Source: Cristatella mucedo (lineage: Eukaryota; Bryozoa; Phylactolaemata; Cristatellidae). Taken from it: a DNA stretch of 64,000 bases. Under the pieces are notes generated by a model that was not told where the DNA came from, did not search any database, and saw only the letters and a program-made list of their open reading frames with translations. Below are positions 56,301 to 64,000 of the stretch, in pieces; the stretch's first letter is position 1, and the number at the start of each line of letters is the position of its first letter. The position numbers and the translations under genes are program-made. The stretch spans positions 13,737,501 through 13,801,500 of the forward strand of contig WPIO01000004.1 in assembly GCA_009760855.2 (NCBI GenBank), given 5' to 3'.

Positions 56301-56904
56301 CGCTGGTCGTATAGCGCAGAGAATGAAAGCTAGAGCCCGACTGTCCAGTAAGGCCGGAGTGAACTGCACCTGGCCATCGAATGAGTGCAACAGGCCCAAA
56401 AGCAGAGTTCATCACACGTCGCCGCATTTTTCGGGATTTCCTCTCGGAAGCGACTTTCACTTTTTCATTTCCTTCATCCGCGATTTAAGTATACCGTGAA
56501 GATCTCATAGATAGCTCTACAGAACGCGGTTCGGTATGACAGAGGAGGAAGCGAGGACCGTCACTCCTGAGAAGCGGATAGAAGCTAAGCAACGCGGCAC
56601 GATGTCCTCAGGAGGGTGCCAAAGAGCAACGCCAATTTCGACGCCTGAAATGAGTGGGCGAGAGTAGATATGCCACCACAATACGGGGAGGGCGGTTAGG
56701 GACTTAATTCAAGGAGCCCCCCAAAAGACGCAAGACCCCAATACAGCCAGATAAAACAATGGCTAGAAATAACACTTACGCCAAACAGAAGAAATGTAAT
56801 GTCACAGAATCGTGACATATGCAAACTGATTCGAAACAAACCTGCTGTAACTGAAGTTTGTACGTAGCTAAATTCCCCTGAAGTTCCTCGCTGGAGGCAG
56901 CCAT
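47193..56904 (-). CDS. SMNDC1 (SPF30), Tudor-domain splicing factor, seven exons
   Basis: Survival-of-motor-neuron domain-containing protein 1 is a nuclear spliceosome-assembly factor. Its Tudor domain binds symmetric dimethylarginine on Sm-type proteins. CDS exons on the minus strand: 56842-56904, 55223-55288, 53222-53436, 52689-52776, 49526-49590, 48474-48600, 47193-47345. They total 258 codons plus TAG (human protein 238), and phases match at every junction. N-terminal helix MAASSEELQGNLATYKLQLQ; VEAAL and KKLQTDLQEVIEL heptads; a Gly/Ser/Ala-rich linker longer than in vertebrates; Tudor core CIGDKCLAPWSEDGQYYEAA and VIFAGYSTAEVAQ; a basic helix EREHKKKKALKKLQRIQQLE; and the C-terminus KKSIFATTD and GKVGVGTCGVSGRPMT. 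Intron 6 uses a GC donor. No disabling change was seen. Confidence 0.95.
47630..47705 (+). repeat. LINE family 1 tail fragment (SMNDC1 intron 6)
   Basis: GCATACGTAAGTGGCCAAAGAGAGATACCGTTTTCTGAGGGTGCTAATGCAAATG followed by (ATG)n/(ACG)n. A diverged plus-strand tail. Confidence 0.6.
48285..48355 (-). repeat. LINE family 1 tail fragment (SMNDC1 intron 6)
   Basis: (AAT)n then GCACTTGATAAAGCGCTCTCAGAGAACTCAGTCTCTTTCTAGGCGCTTTACATT. A clean tail with no ORF2 sequence attached. Confidence 0.75.
48474..48600 (-). CDS. SMNDC1 exon 6 (basic helix)
   Basis: Acceptor TATTTCAG, entering at phase 2. It encodes KDKMAAEREHKKKKALKKLQ and an acidic/basic coiled region ending WKDFNSK. The donor is AAG followed by GCAAGT, a GC-type donor that otherwise matches consensus perfectly. 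Confidence 0.93.
49190..49300 (-). repeat. LINE family 1 tail fragment (SMNDC1 intron 5)
   Basis: AATAAGTCGTTTGCACAGCACCCTACGAGAACTTAATCTCTGTCCAGGCACATT, a diverged minus-strand tail. Only the UTR is present. Confidence 0.6.
49526..49590 (-). CDS. SMNDC1 exon 5
   Basis: Acceptor TTTACTGTAG, phase 0 in and phase 2 out. It encodes LSSLRPIGSGVGAAGKDTKL, matching the LLNLKPVEEG and DSGNK stretch of vertebrate SPF30. Donor AACAA followed by GTAAGT. Confidence 0.85.
49740..50144. mobile_element. Non-autonomous hAT element (MITE) with 8-bp target duplication
   Basis: The termini are CAGGGGTCGGGGCAAACC and, reading inward from the other end, CAGAGGTCGGCAAACTCC, an imperfect inverted repeat typical of hAT (Charlie-like). 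It is flanked by CTCTAGAG (49732-49739) and CTCAAGAG (50145-50152), an 8-bp duplication with one mismatch that fits the hAT target consensus nTCTAGAn. The 405-bp element has no coding capacity and lies in SMNDC1 intron 4. Confidence 0.85.
49814..49852. repeat. 16-bp perfect hairpin inside the hAT MITE
   Basis: GCCACGCCCACTCCAC and its exact complement are separated by a 7-nt loop (GAGGCCG). An internal subterminal palindrome of the element. Confidence 0.9.
50672..51262. mobile_element. Tc1/mariner-like transposase relics in inverted arrangement
   Basis: The minus strand (50835-51080) encodes LQDNDRMHTARRVKYFLAN and LWPSSSPNLKP. The Tc1 family reads QxDNDPKHTA and WPSQSPDLNPIE. The plus strand at about 51040-51095 encodes FLSSAGVYWPSQSPRLN, the same C-terminal block. 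The outer sequences (50674-50800 and 51135-51262) are inverted copies of each other, sharing GTCGGCTACTGGTGTAGGCC and CTTGTCTGGCCAG. Two transposase C-termini therefore face each other. No open frame survives. Confidence 0.65.
52425..52600 (+). mobile_element. tRNA-derived SINE, family B (SMNDC1 intron 3/4 region)
   Basis: GTCTTAGCTTAGGGATAAGGTACTCGAACTTCACGACCCAGATCGTGGGTTAGAGTCATGC is the head. The body has CTGCAAGCAGGGCGCTAGCTGCTAAAGCTCTCCGGTTGCTAGATAC. Diverged. It lies in SMNDC1 intron 4. Confidence 0.6.
52689..52776 (-). CDS. SMNDC1 exon 4 (second half of the Tudor domain)
   Basis: Acceptor CATTGCAG, phase 2 in and phase 0 out. It encodes YYEAAIEEILEDGTCSVIFAGYSTAEVAQ in total, the Tudor beta-strands 2-5 (vertebrate CYEAEIEEI and ITFAGYGNAEV). 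Donor CAG followed by GTAATA. Confidence 0.95.
53222..53436 (-). CDS. SMNDC1 exon 3 (linker and first half of the Tudor domain)
   Basis: Acceptor GTCTGTAG. It encodes EVIELTLELLKTSKSAGKGS, a Ser/Gly/Ala-rich linker, and QWCIGDKCLAPWSEDGQ. The Trp of the PWSEDGQ motif belongs to the Tudor aromatic region. Donor GGCCA followed by GTAAGT. Confidence 0.92.
53868..53938 (+). repeat. LINE family 1 tail fragment (SMNDC1 intron 2)
   Basis: TATGTAAAGTGCCTAGATAGAGATTGAGTTGTCTGGGGGCACTTTATCAAGTG followed by (TTA)n. Confidence 0.75.
54520..54925 (-). mobile_element. LINE relic, family 1, 3-prime end (SMNDC1 intron 2)
   Basis: Minus-strand tail at 54525-54600, UTR words CATGTCAGCACGAATAAGCAG, then ORF2 C-terminal codons DRDRAFSSYAPKAWKSFPTD and LLTQVVKPCLE. 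5-prime truncated. Confidence 0.75.
55223..55288 (-). CDS. SMNDC1 exon 2
   Basis: Phase 0 at both ends, 22 codons: VEAALTIDQDNEQLKKLQTD plus LQ. Matches VEAAL... LLKLKKDLQ of vertebrates. Acceptor TTTTAAG, donor CAG followed by GTTTGT. Confidence 0.92.
56842..56904 (-). CDS. SMNDC1 exon 1 (start codon)
   Basis: ATG at 56904 in good context (AATATGG). It encodes 21 residues ending KLQLQQ, matching the vertebrate N-terminus in length and pattern. Donor CAG followed by GTTTGT, phase 0. Confidence 0.92.
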
Positions 56905-56917
56905 ATTTACTAAAGCT

Positions 56918-56923
56918 CACGTG
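56918..56923 (-). promoter_or_regulatory. E-box CACGTG next to SMNDC1
   Basis: A palindromic CACGTG lies 14 bp upstream of the start codon, with a CRE-half-like TGACGTAAG just beyond. It is in the 5-prime UTR or core promoter. Function is inferred only from the motif. Confidence 0.35.
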
Positions 56924-57339
56924 ATCTCTTACGTCAAGATGAAAATACGCTGCGGCAGGCTTTTCTCGTCGTCGTCTGCTAAAGTGTCTTCCTTTGCAGC
57001 GAACGTAAGCCGACATGTATGTTTACGAAATAAGGTTTAAATCGTGTCCACCTTAAAATGCATTTGAAATGTTTTAGATAACTGCATTGATATGAGTGGC
57101 CAATGGAGCATAAACGGCAGAAGTCCGACAACCATCGCTTTACGAGCTGCGAAGGAATGCCAGCGTTTAGAAAAGCTTATTTCGGCGCGCAAGCAGTGGC
57201 TAAAAAAGTTCCGAGGCTGTAAATAGAAAATTTCATTATGACCTTCTAAATCTTATACCGGGATCAGCGCGTGTAATTCCAAAAAACGTCATGCCGCGAC
57301 AACTGACCGTTCGAGTAATAGTGGTAGTAAGTTTTAGAT

Positions 57340-59260
57340 TGTTAATAATAATAATGATGCGTTTGGTATAGCGCCCTCAGAGAACTCAATCTCTTTCTAG
57401 GCATTTTACATTTGCTACAAGGAATTACGATCGAATGGTTAGTGGTAGCTTGCTCAATGTACAACAGGAATGATATTGTTAGGGGGTGACATGCACAGGG
57501 TCAGCGTGCAAATACGGTTAGTGACAGCAAGCACAGTGTCAGCACGCATAAGCACATTAAGGATGAATCACAGGGACCCAATAAATTCTGTCATAAATAG
57601 ATGCGTTTTTAGTTTCTTTTTATAAATGTGGACAAGTCAGGAGATGCCGTGACGCAAGTCGGGAGTGAATTCCATGCTTTGAGAGCATACGAACTAAAGG
57701 CACGGTCTCCAAAGGATTTGAGATGTGTACGGTGTATGGGTAAACAGATTCAAAAAAGCGGGTGAACAATGCTTAGCCTAGTGGGTGAGTAGATTTGATA
57801 GATAGGCTGGAGCCAAAGAATGAAACCACCTAAAATAAGTGATACAACTTTGAAGTCGAAACGTTGCTTGACTGTAAGACAGTGCAGGTCGGCGAGAAGT
57901 GGTGTGATATGGCAACTGCGACGCTCTCGAAAGACAAGCCTAGCTGCAGAGTTTTGCACCAGCTGCAAGCACCTGAGTGCACAGGCTGGTAGACCCACAT
58001 GCAGTGAGTTACAGAAGTCAAGACGGGATGTCAAAAATGCATGCAACAATTTAAGATGCGGTATCCCTGTCTAAAAAAGCCCGAGTTTTAGCAATTTTAT
58101 GTAGCTCAAAGTAGGCAGACTTGATTGTGGAGCTGATGTGATCGTCTAAAGAAAGGTCACTTTGGAACAGGACACCTAGATTTCGTGCAAAATTCAACAA
58201 GATATATGATGGCAGAGCCGATTTTGAGCGTTAGGCTTTCTAATTTCTGAATCACACTTGGTTTGCCCATAGCTAGGAAGTTAGTTGTATCATCATTCGA
58301 TTTAATAAAGTTTTCTGCCATCCATGTGCGGATGTCATCAATACACACACCAAGGGAGTTGAGAGAATTCGACGTGCTGGAGGGCTGGGAGGGATCAAAG
58401 CAAAGGTACAACTGAGTGTCATCCGCATAGAAGTGAAAGCCTAGATTGTGCTTGGCAATCACATCGGCATGAGGAAGAGTATAAACAGTGAAAATAACCG
58501 GACCTAGCACTGAGCTATGAGGTACCCCATATTTCAGAGGTACCTCGGATGACCATTGTCAATTCACATCAACACTCTGGAGTATCCCACTGAGATAAGA
58601 CCTGAAACATTACAATGCAGTGCCAGTGATGCACAGGCGAGATGAGAGGTGCTCAAGAAGGACTTTTTGATCGATAGTATCAAAAGCTGCCGAAAGATCG
58701 ATCAAAACAAGCGTAGATACTCTACCTAAATTTAAATTCCTAAGTAGGTCGTTATACACCCAAAGCACTGCTGACTCGTTGGAGTGATTGTGGTTTCATT
58801 TAATTGATGACACTGCCCCTGATCGCCGTACGAGTGGGCTGTGACACTCGATGTGGTAAGCAGCCCGGACGTGCTATTAGTGTTTGTTTTGAAAAGGAAG
58901 TCGGGGGACTCCGGTGGGCGAGAGGGGCGAGGAGAGTTGTGCTTCGCCCTGCTCCGTGTGGAGGTGGAATAAACTGGTGGTGTTGCTCGTCGGCTGGTGT
59001 TCTGTGCCGTTCCCGACGATAATTCAGACTACAGTGATTAGCTCTAAAACCAGACTGGAACTTACTAGCAAGGCTTGAAGTTTCACTACATGAACTCAGC
59101 TGGTCTGCCACGACTCTTTCTAGTGTCTTTGGTAGGAAGGTATAAGAAAGACTGGCCGAAAGTTGCTCAAGATCTCTTGGTCTAGTCTTGCTTTCTCGAG
59201 TAGTGGCCTGTTTACTGCCAGTTTGAAAGGTGCTGGGACATGATCTGAGCTAAATATTGC
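57340..59260 (-). mobile_element. LINE relic, family 1, split by an LTR-like element
   Basis: Minus-strand. (AAT)n and the tail at 57345-57420, UTR, ORF2 C-terminus (SAARLVFRERRSC, LADLHCLTVKQRFDF), RT (58157-58510, GPVIFTVYTLPHADV and FHFYADDTQLYLCF), then after the inserted element TSSLASKFQSGFRANH. Several stops and frameshifts. The insertion lies at 58789-59033. Confidence 0.85.
58789..59033 (-). mobile_element. LTR-like element, copy 2 (solo LTR candidate)
   Basis: 245 bp starting TGTGGTTTCATTTAATTG and ending AATTCAGACTACA, flanked on both sides by GTGAT (58784-58788 and 59034-59038). Removing it with one GTGAT restores the LINE word TGGAGTGATTAGCTC seen at 60851. TG...CA ends plus a 5-bp duplication fit a solo LTR. 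A second copy is at 17906-18167. No internal retroelement coding sequence or primer-binding site is present. Confidence 0.75.
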
Positions 59261-59671
59261 TGAATCGTCCACGTTTATGCGGAGAACTTAAGGTATTCAG
59301 ACCTTCGGTGAAATGAAACTTTTAGGGGCTTTACAATCTTGAATCGCAAGCAGTGCAGTATTTCGCTGAATCTAGCTGTTGGCAATGATACTCGCGGAAA
59401 GCGCTAGGTCTGACTCTTGACTCTGCTCGGGGCCCAAGCTTAGAAAAGCTAACGCATTTTAAAAATATCTGGATCAATTATTGTATGAGAGTGCTTTCTC
59501 ATTCTGCATCTGCTTTTTTGCTGAGCTAGTTACCACCTTACAAAGCCTCGAACAGGGAAATTAAACTACAGTCGCCAAAGAAAGAGGATCCAATAATTGA
59601 GTTACGCAGTAACGAATTATATTTGTCAAAGCGTATTCTTAAGTTCTTATTAATAAGAAAGTTATTTTAGC

Positions 59672-61131
59672 GTCAAGTTCTTTTTAAATGTGGTCAAGTC
59701 AGGGGATGTTCTGACGCAAGTCGGGAGGGAGTTCCAGGCTTTGGGAGCATACGAACTAAATGCACGGTCTCCAAAGGATTTCCAAAGGATTTGTACGAGG
59801 TATTGGTAAACTGTTGGATTCCGAAAAGCAGGTGGTACGATGCTTGGCCTGGTGGGGCAGTCGATCTGAGAGATACGTTGGAGCCAAAGAATGAAGTGAC
59901 CTAAAAGTGGGCGACAAAAACCTTGAAGTCAATCCGTTGCTTGACTGGTAGCCAGTGCAGGTCGGCGAGAAGTGGTGTGATGTGGCAACAGCGACGTTCA
60001 CGACAGACACGCCTAGCTGCAGAGTTTTGCACCAGCTGTAAGCGCTTGGTTGCACATGCTGGTAGGTCAGCAAGTAGTGAGCTACAGAAGTCAAGACGGG
60101 ATGTCACAAATGCATGGACCAACTTGGACGTGGTATCCTTATCTAAACAAGCCCGAATTTTAGCAATGTTATGGGGGTGAAAGTAACCAGACTTGACCGT
60201 GGAGCTGATGTGGTCGTCTAACGAGAGGTCACTTTGGAACATGACACCTAGATTTCGAGCTGATTCAACAGGAGATATACTGGCAGAGCCGATTTTGAGC
60301 GTCAGCCTTTCCAATTTCTGAATCACACTGGGTTTGCCCATAACTAGTATGTTAGTTTTATCATCGTTAAGTTTTAGAAAATTTGCTGCCATCCATGTGT
60401 GGATGTCATCAATACATGCAGCAAGTGATTTGAGAGAATTTGAGGTGCTCGAAGGCTGGGAGTGATCAAAGCAAAGGTACAACTGAGTGTCATCCGCATA
60501 GAAGTGAAAGCCTAGATTGTGCTTGGCAATCACATCAGCAAGAGGCAGAGTATAAACCGTGAAAAGAACCGGACCTAGCACTGAGCCCTGAGGTACTCCA
60601 TATTTCAGAGGTACTTCAGATGATCTTTGTCCATTCACGTCAATACTCTGGAGTCTCCCACTAAGATAGGACCTGAACCATTGCAGAGCAGTGCCAGTGA
60701 TGCCCAGGCGAGATGAGAGGCGCTCTAGAAGAACTTTGTGATCGATAGTATCAAAAGCTGCCGAAAGATCGAGCAAAACAAGCAGATACACGCTATCCAT
60801 GTCTGCATTCCTAAGTGGGTACACCGTAAGCAATACTGACTCTGTGGAGTGATTAGCTCTAAGGCCAGACTGGAACTTACTAGCAAGGTTTGAAGTTTCG
60901 ATATATGAGTTCAACTGGTCTGCCGCGACCCATTCCAGTGTCTTTAATAGGAGTGGTAGAAGGGAGACTGGGCGGTAGTTGCTCAAGTTCTCTTGGTCTA
61001 GTATCGCTTTCTTGAGAAGCGGCCTGACTACAGCTTTTTTGAAAGGTGCTGTGACATGACCTGAAGCTAATGACATATTAATGATGTTAGCTATGCATGA
61101 CAGCAGCAGATCAATGCAACGTAGGAGCAAC
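59672..61131 (-). mobile_element. LINE, family 1 (CR1/L2-like), best-preserved reverse transcriptase
   Basis: A minus-strand copy with a continuous 409-codon RT frame (59901-61130). It has [96 protein letters not shown] and SRLDFCSSLLADLP. A frameshift near 59990 moves the C-terminus to 59756-60094. It lacks the N-terminal endonuclease (5-prime truncated at 61131) and the (ATT)n tail. Dead, but the most readable RT in the window. Confidence 0.9.
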
Positions 61132-61384
61132 TAACACGTTTGTTCGCGCTTGCTGCTTCGTCTTGCGCACCCATAGTTTACTTGGCATAGGACCCTCCCT
61201 GTAGGCTCATTTAGTTCCCCTGTTGTTGTCGGCGCATGCGATATTATAAAGAGGTCTAAGCTGACGGCCGCTCTCGTCTTACGCTAGCTCAGCGGCATGG
61301 CGAGCGGTGGCGCAGCCGGAGTATGGCGGGGCTTGGCGGAAATAGCCTCTGACCTATGGAACTCGGCTACAAAAGGACTAAAAC

Positions 61385-62060
61385 TCATTGTAATAATAAT
61401 GTTACATGTATATAGCGCCCTCAGAGTACTTAATCTCTTTCTAAGCACTTTAAATATGCTGTAAAGTAAGAGGGCTACTGGTAACACGCACATTGTCATC
61501 ATGCATTATATGGTTAGTGGTAGTTTGCATTGTCGGCACTCATAAGCGCACAAAGGACAAGTCAGGAGGAGCTAGCAAATGCTATGAGAAAAAGGTGCGT
61601 TTTTAGCTTCTTTTTAAATTTTGCTAAGTCAGGAGATGTCACGATGTCAATCCGGAGTGAGTTTCATTCAGGCTTTGGAAACATACTGATTAAAAGCGCG
61701 GTCTCCAAACGATTTCAGATCCGTTCGAGGTAAATACTAAATAATTTGGGCCAGAAGAACAGGTGGTACGACGCCTACCCTGGTTGGGAAGTAGTTCTGA
61801 TAGGTAGGCGGGAGCAGAAGAATGAAGGTACCTAAAAGTGGGTGACAGAACCTTGAAGTCCATACGCTGTTTAATTGGGAGATAATGCAGGTCGGCGGGA
61901 AGTGGTGCGATGTAGCAACTGCCACGTTCACTGTAGGCTAGCCTGGCTGTCGAGTTGTGCACCGAGTGTTAGCGACTGATTGCAGAGGTCGGTAGACTTC
62001 CTCAATGCAAATTACGGTATGTCAAGAATGCATGGACCAACTTGGATGGGTGCTGCCTAA
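61385..62060 (-). mobile_element. LINE relic, family 1, 3-prime end
   Basis: (AAT)n, then TATAGCGCCCTCAGAGTACTTAATCTCTTTCTAAGCACTTT, UTR words, and ORF2 C-terminus codons (STARLAYSERGSCYIAPL, LHYLPIKQRMDFKVL, PAYLSELLPNQ). Truncated near 62060, 20 bp before the tRNA gene. Confidence 0.8.
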
Positions 62061-62080
62061 ATTAATGCAAAAAGTCGCTT

Positions 62081-62153
62081 CGCCCGAACGGGGACTCGAA
62101 CTCCGGACCCTCAGATTAAAAGTCTGATGCTCTACCGACTGAGCTATCCGGGC
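62081..62153 (-). tRNA. tRNA-Lys (anticodon UUU)
   Basis: The minus strand, starting GCCCGGATAGCTCAGTCGG, gives a complete 73-nt cloverleaf. The acceptor stem is GCCCGGA paired with TTCGGGC (one G-T pair). The D arm carries an intact A box TAGCTCAGTCGGTAGAGC. The anticodon stem is TCAGA/TCTGA with loop CTTTTAA, hence anticodon TTT. The T arm has GTTCGAGTCCC (B box). No intron. The discriminator is G. All stems pair, unlike the SINE heads, so it looks functional. A T-run for Pol III termination was not clearly located downstream. Confidence 0.95.
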
Positions 62154-64000
62154 AGCTTGTTGGGAAGGATATATTTATTAAGACCTTTACTCTACCGATG
62201 CCTCTCCGGCAGCCTAACCAATTCAGAGTTACAGTAATCTAGTCTAGAGAAACCAAGAAAACTTGCTGCTTTGGCTAGTAGCGCCTAATCACGGACAGGG
62301 GTTAAACATTGTGACCGTATGTGGATGCGGTTTTCGAAATAAATCAGTAAACGTTATTAAGAAGTCATCAAAAAGGACACTTACTTAAGGAGCGCTCTGC
62401 GATGTCGCGCTAGCGTCCGTCCAAATTGAAGAGCCAAGTCGCTTATTACGACCGGACGCTGAGGGTTTCCTTTGAAGAAGGTATTTAGTTTCACCGTAGT
62501 TGTAATATATATATAGAAAATTCTTTGAAATTCAGGACCGACTGTCGCTATGGCCGTTCAGGGGTACGTCGATTCCCGGCGGCGAGCTGAAGCGTAATGC
62601 GAGGTTCAAAAAGTACACGCGCCACCGAGGTGTGCCGCAGAGTGGGTGTGCGAATTTACGTGGAATTTTGCTGCTATCTAAGCATTTCCACAGCCATAAA
62701 GTAAGTGCGTGCGACGTGGGAGTCCGAATAAGACAGCATCTATCTAGTGGTACCTCTTCTTCAGATGTGCGTCTAATAGGGAGCGGCGTGCTGGATGCTA
62801 AACTACATATAGGGAGACTGTGCTAGCATGGTAGAGGTGCTACGGCCGTCTAAGGGTCGAAAGGTTGAAGGTCGGCGTCGTTGTTGAAATCGCGATTGCT
62901 ATAGTTACCCGCGCGATCCCTCGTGCGAGTATCGCCTCGCTAGAGATCTCAACGGTATGTGCTGGCTCACATTTCGCGTGTATTTACTCATGCTTACTAA
63001 TCGATAATATGTCATATGCAATTATTTAAACCGAGAATCATGAGTTTGAAGGATTGTGGCACCGGGCCTTGCCATACAGTGCTCGTTGATGCAGTGAAAT
63101 AATTGACATGGGCAAATTCTTAAAGTAAGCCGTTATCTTTCGGATGGTCTGCAGGTGCGCGTCTGATTATTAGCTTTAATACATGGCAAAGGAAGTGTGA
63201 ACCAAATCGGCGCCGTGTATGCACCTCGAGGCGTAGCAAATAGCATGGCCGCTGGAATAGGAACGTGTTCGATTAAGCATCTTGGTGCTACGCAAGGTCT
63301 CATGACTGAATTACCACTGAGGCGATGGCAAGCGTTTTTTATTCGAATGCCCACCACGTTCTGCCCGTCCTTCGTTACGTCGGCCTGATTTCCTGTGCGA
63401 AAGCGACAGCTGCCAAAGCGCCCTACCCATGCACTAACTTAGACCGCAATACGGAAGCACAAATTCCAGCCAGTTGCACGGCTTCTGCAATATGCGTTAT
63501 TGGCCTTAAACTGTCGCACTACCGGTTCCAAGCCCGTATAATTAATCCAGGAACCGAGAATGATTACTATCAGTCACAATCTGACTGATTTCGCACGCAG
63601 ATGTTTCGTAGCTATGAATCCTCTCTCTGTACACAATTTCTGGAATAAATGCCTACTCATGGAGTTACACTGCACGTCTAATTCCAAAGGCTTGTATCTA
63701 GAGGCAATTGCAGCAGCAGCAGCAGCAGCGGTTCGCAGGTGGGAGAAGGGAATCGCTGTATTTGAGAAAGCATTAAGGGGCTGCGGGGTGCATTCGACGA
63801 CGCCAGGAGGGGGCGGTGCGTAGATGCCCGCCCTTAATTCCGCTGTGTAGGCGGTACTAGGTAGCGTCTCACCAGGGCTAGTCGTCGAGTAGACACTTTC
63901 CACCTGTCGGCCAGAGCAGCGGCGGCGGCCTTGGGTAATTAGAGCTTCATCTGCCCAGCACGCTCGGCGCTAGCAAATGAAGGGTAGACTCGGCGGTGGT
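62154..64000. other. Nothing recognised to the window end
   Basis: Mixed composition. Open frames below 110 codons and no family similarity. A (GCA)n run of about 7 units lies near 63711-63729. A gene running off the right edge cannot be excluded. Confidence 0.4.

Overview
This is a window of animal nuclear genome. The evidence is three spliced metazoan genes with GT-AG introns, a nuclear tRNA gene, and many non-LTR retrotransposon, SINE, pogo/Tigger, hAT and Tc1/mariner relics plus microsatellites. The taxon cannot be named from the sequence. A 5-LOX-type lipoxygenase, a Rab32-type GTPase and a splicing factor all fit an invertebrate metazoan. Nothing bacterial, plasmid-like or phage-like was seen.

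Layout. 0-3.5 kb holds a 15-bp minisatellite and otherwise featureless DNA. 3.5-5.1 kb holds a tRNA-derived SINE and a decayed pogo-like transposase. About 6.2-12.9 kb is a strongly GC-rich block carrying a six-exon animal lipoxygenase gene (+), with a TATA box, an upstream ORF, a polyalanine tract in the catalytic domain and a polyadenylation signal. 13-25 kb is repeat-rich (LINE ends, a MITE-like insertion, an LTR-like element, TA/CT/CA microsatellites). 25.4-34.8 kb is a five-exon Rab32 family GTPase gene (+). Its third intron carries a nested stack: an old LINE tail split by a Tigger transposon that itself contains a second LINE. 36-46 kb is dominated by LINE relics of two families, SINE insertions and a hAT transposase relic. 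47.2-56.9 kb is a complete seven-exon SMNDC1/SPF30 gene (-), with a GC-AG intron and a hAT MITE bounded by an 8-bp target duplication. 57-62 kb holds three LINE copies, one split by an LTR-like element with a 5-bp target duplication, and then a tRNA-Lys(UUU) gene (-). 62.2-64 kb shows nothing recognisable.

The three protein genes are functionally unrelated: oxylipin synthesis, membrane trafficking to lysosome-related organelles, and spliceosome assembly. There is no operon logic. The most distinctive structures are the lipoxygenase architecture, the nested transposon stack, and a 3-prime tail shared between a LINE family and a tRNA-derived SINE family. Exon boundaries were set by hand from splice consensus, reading-frame phase and remembered family alignments. 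No search was run.
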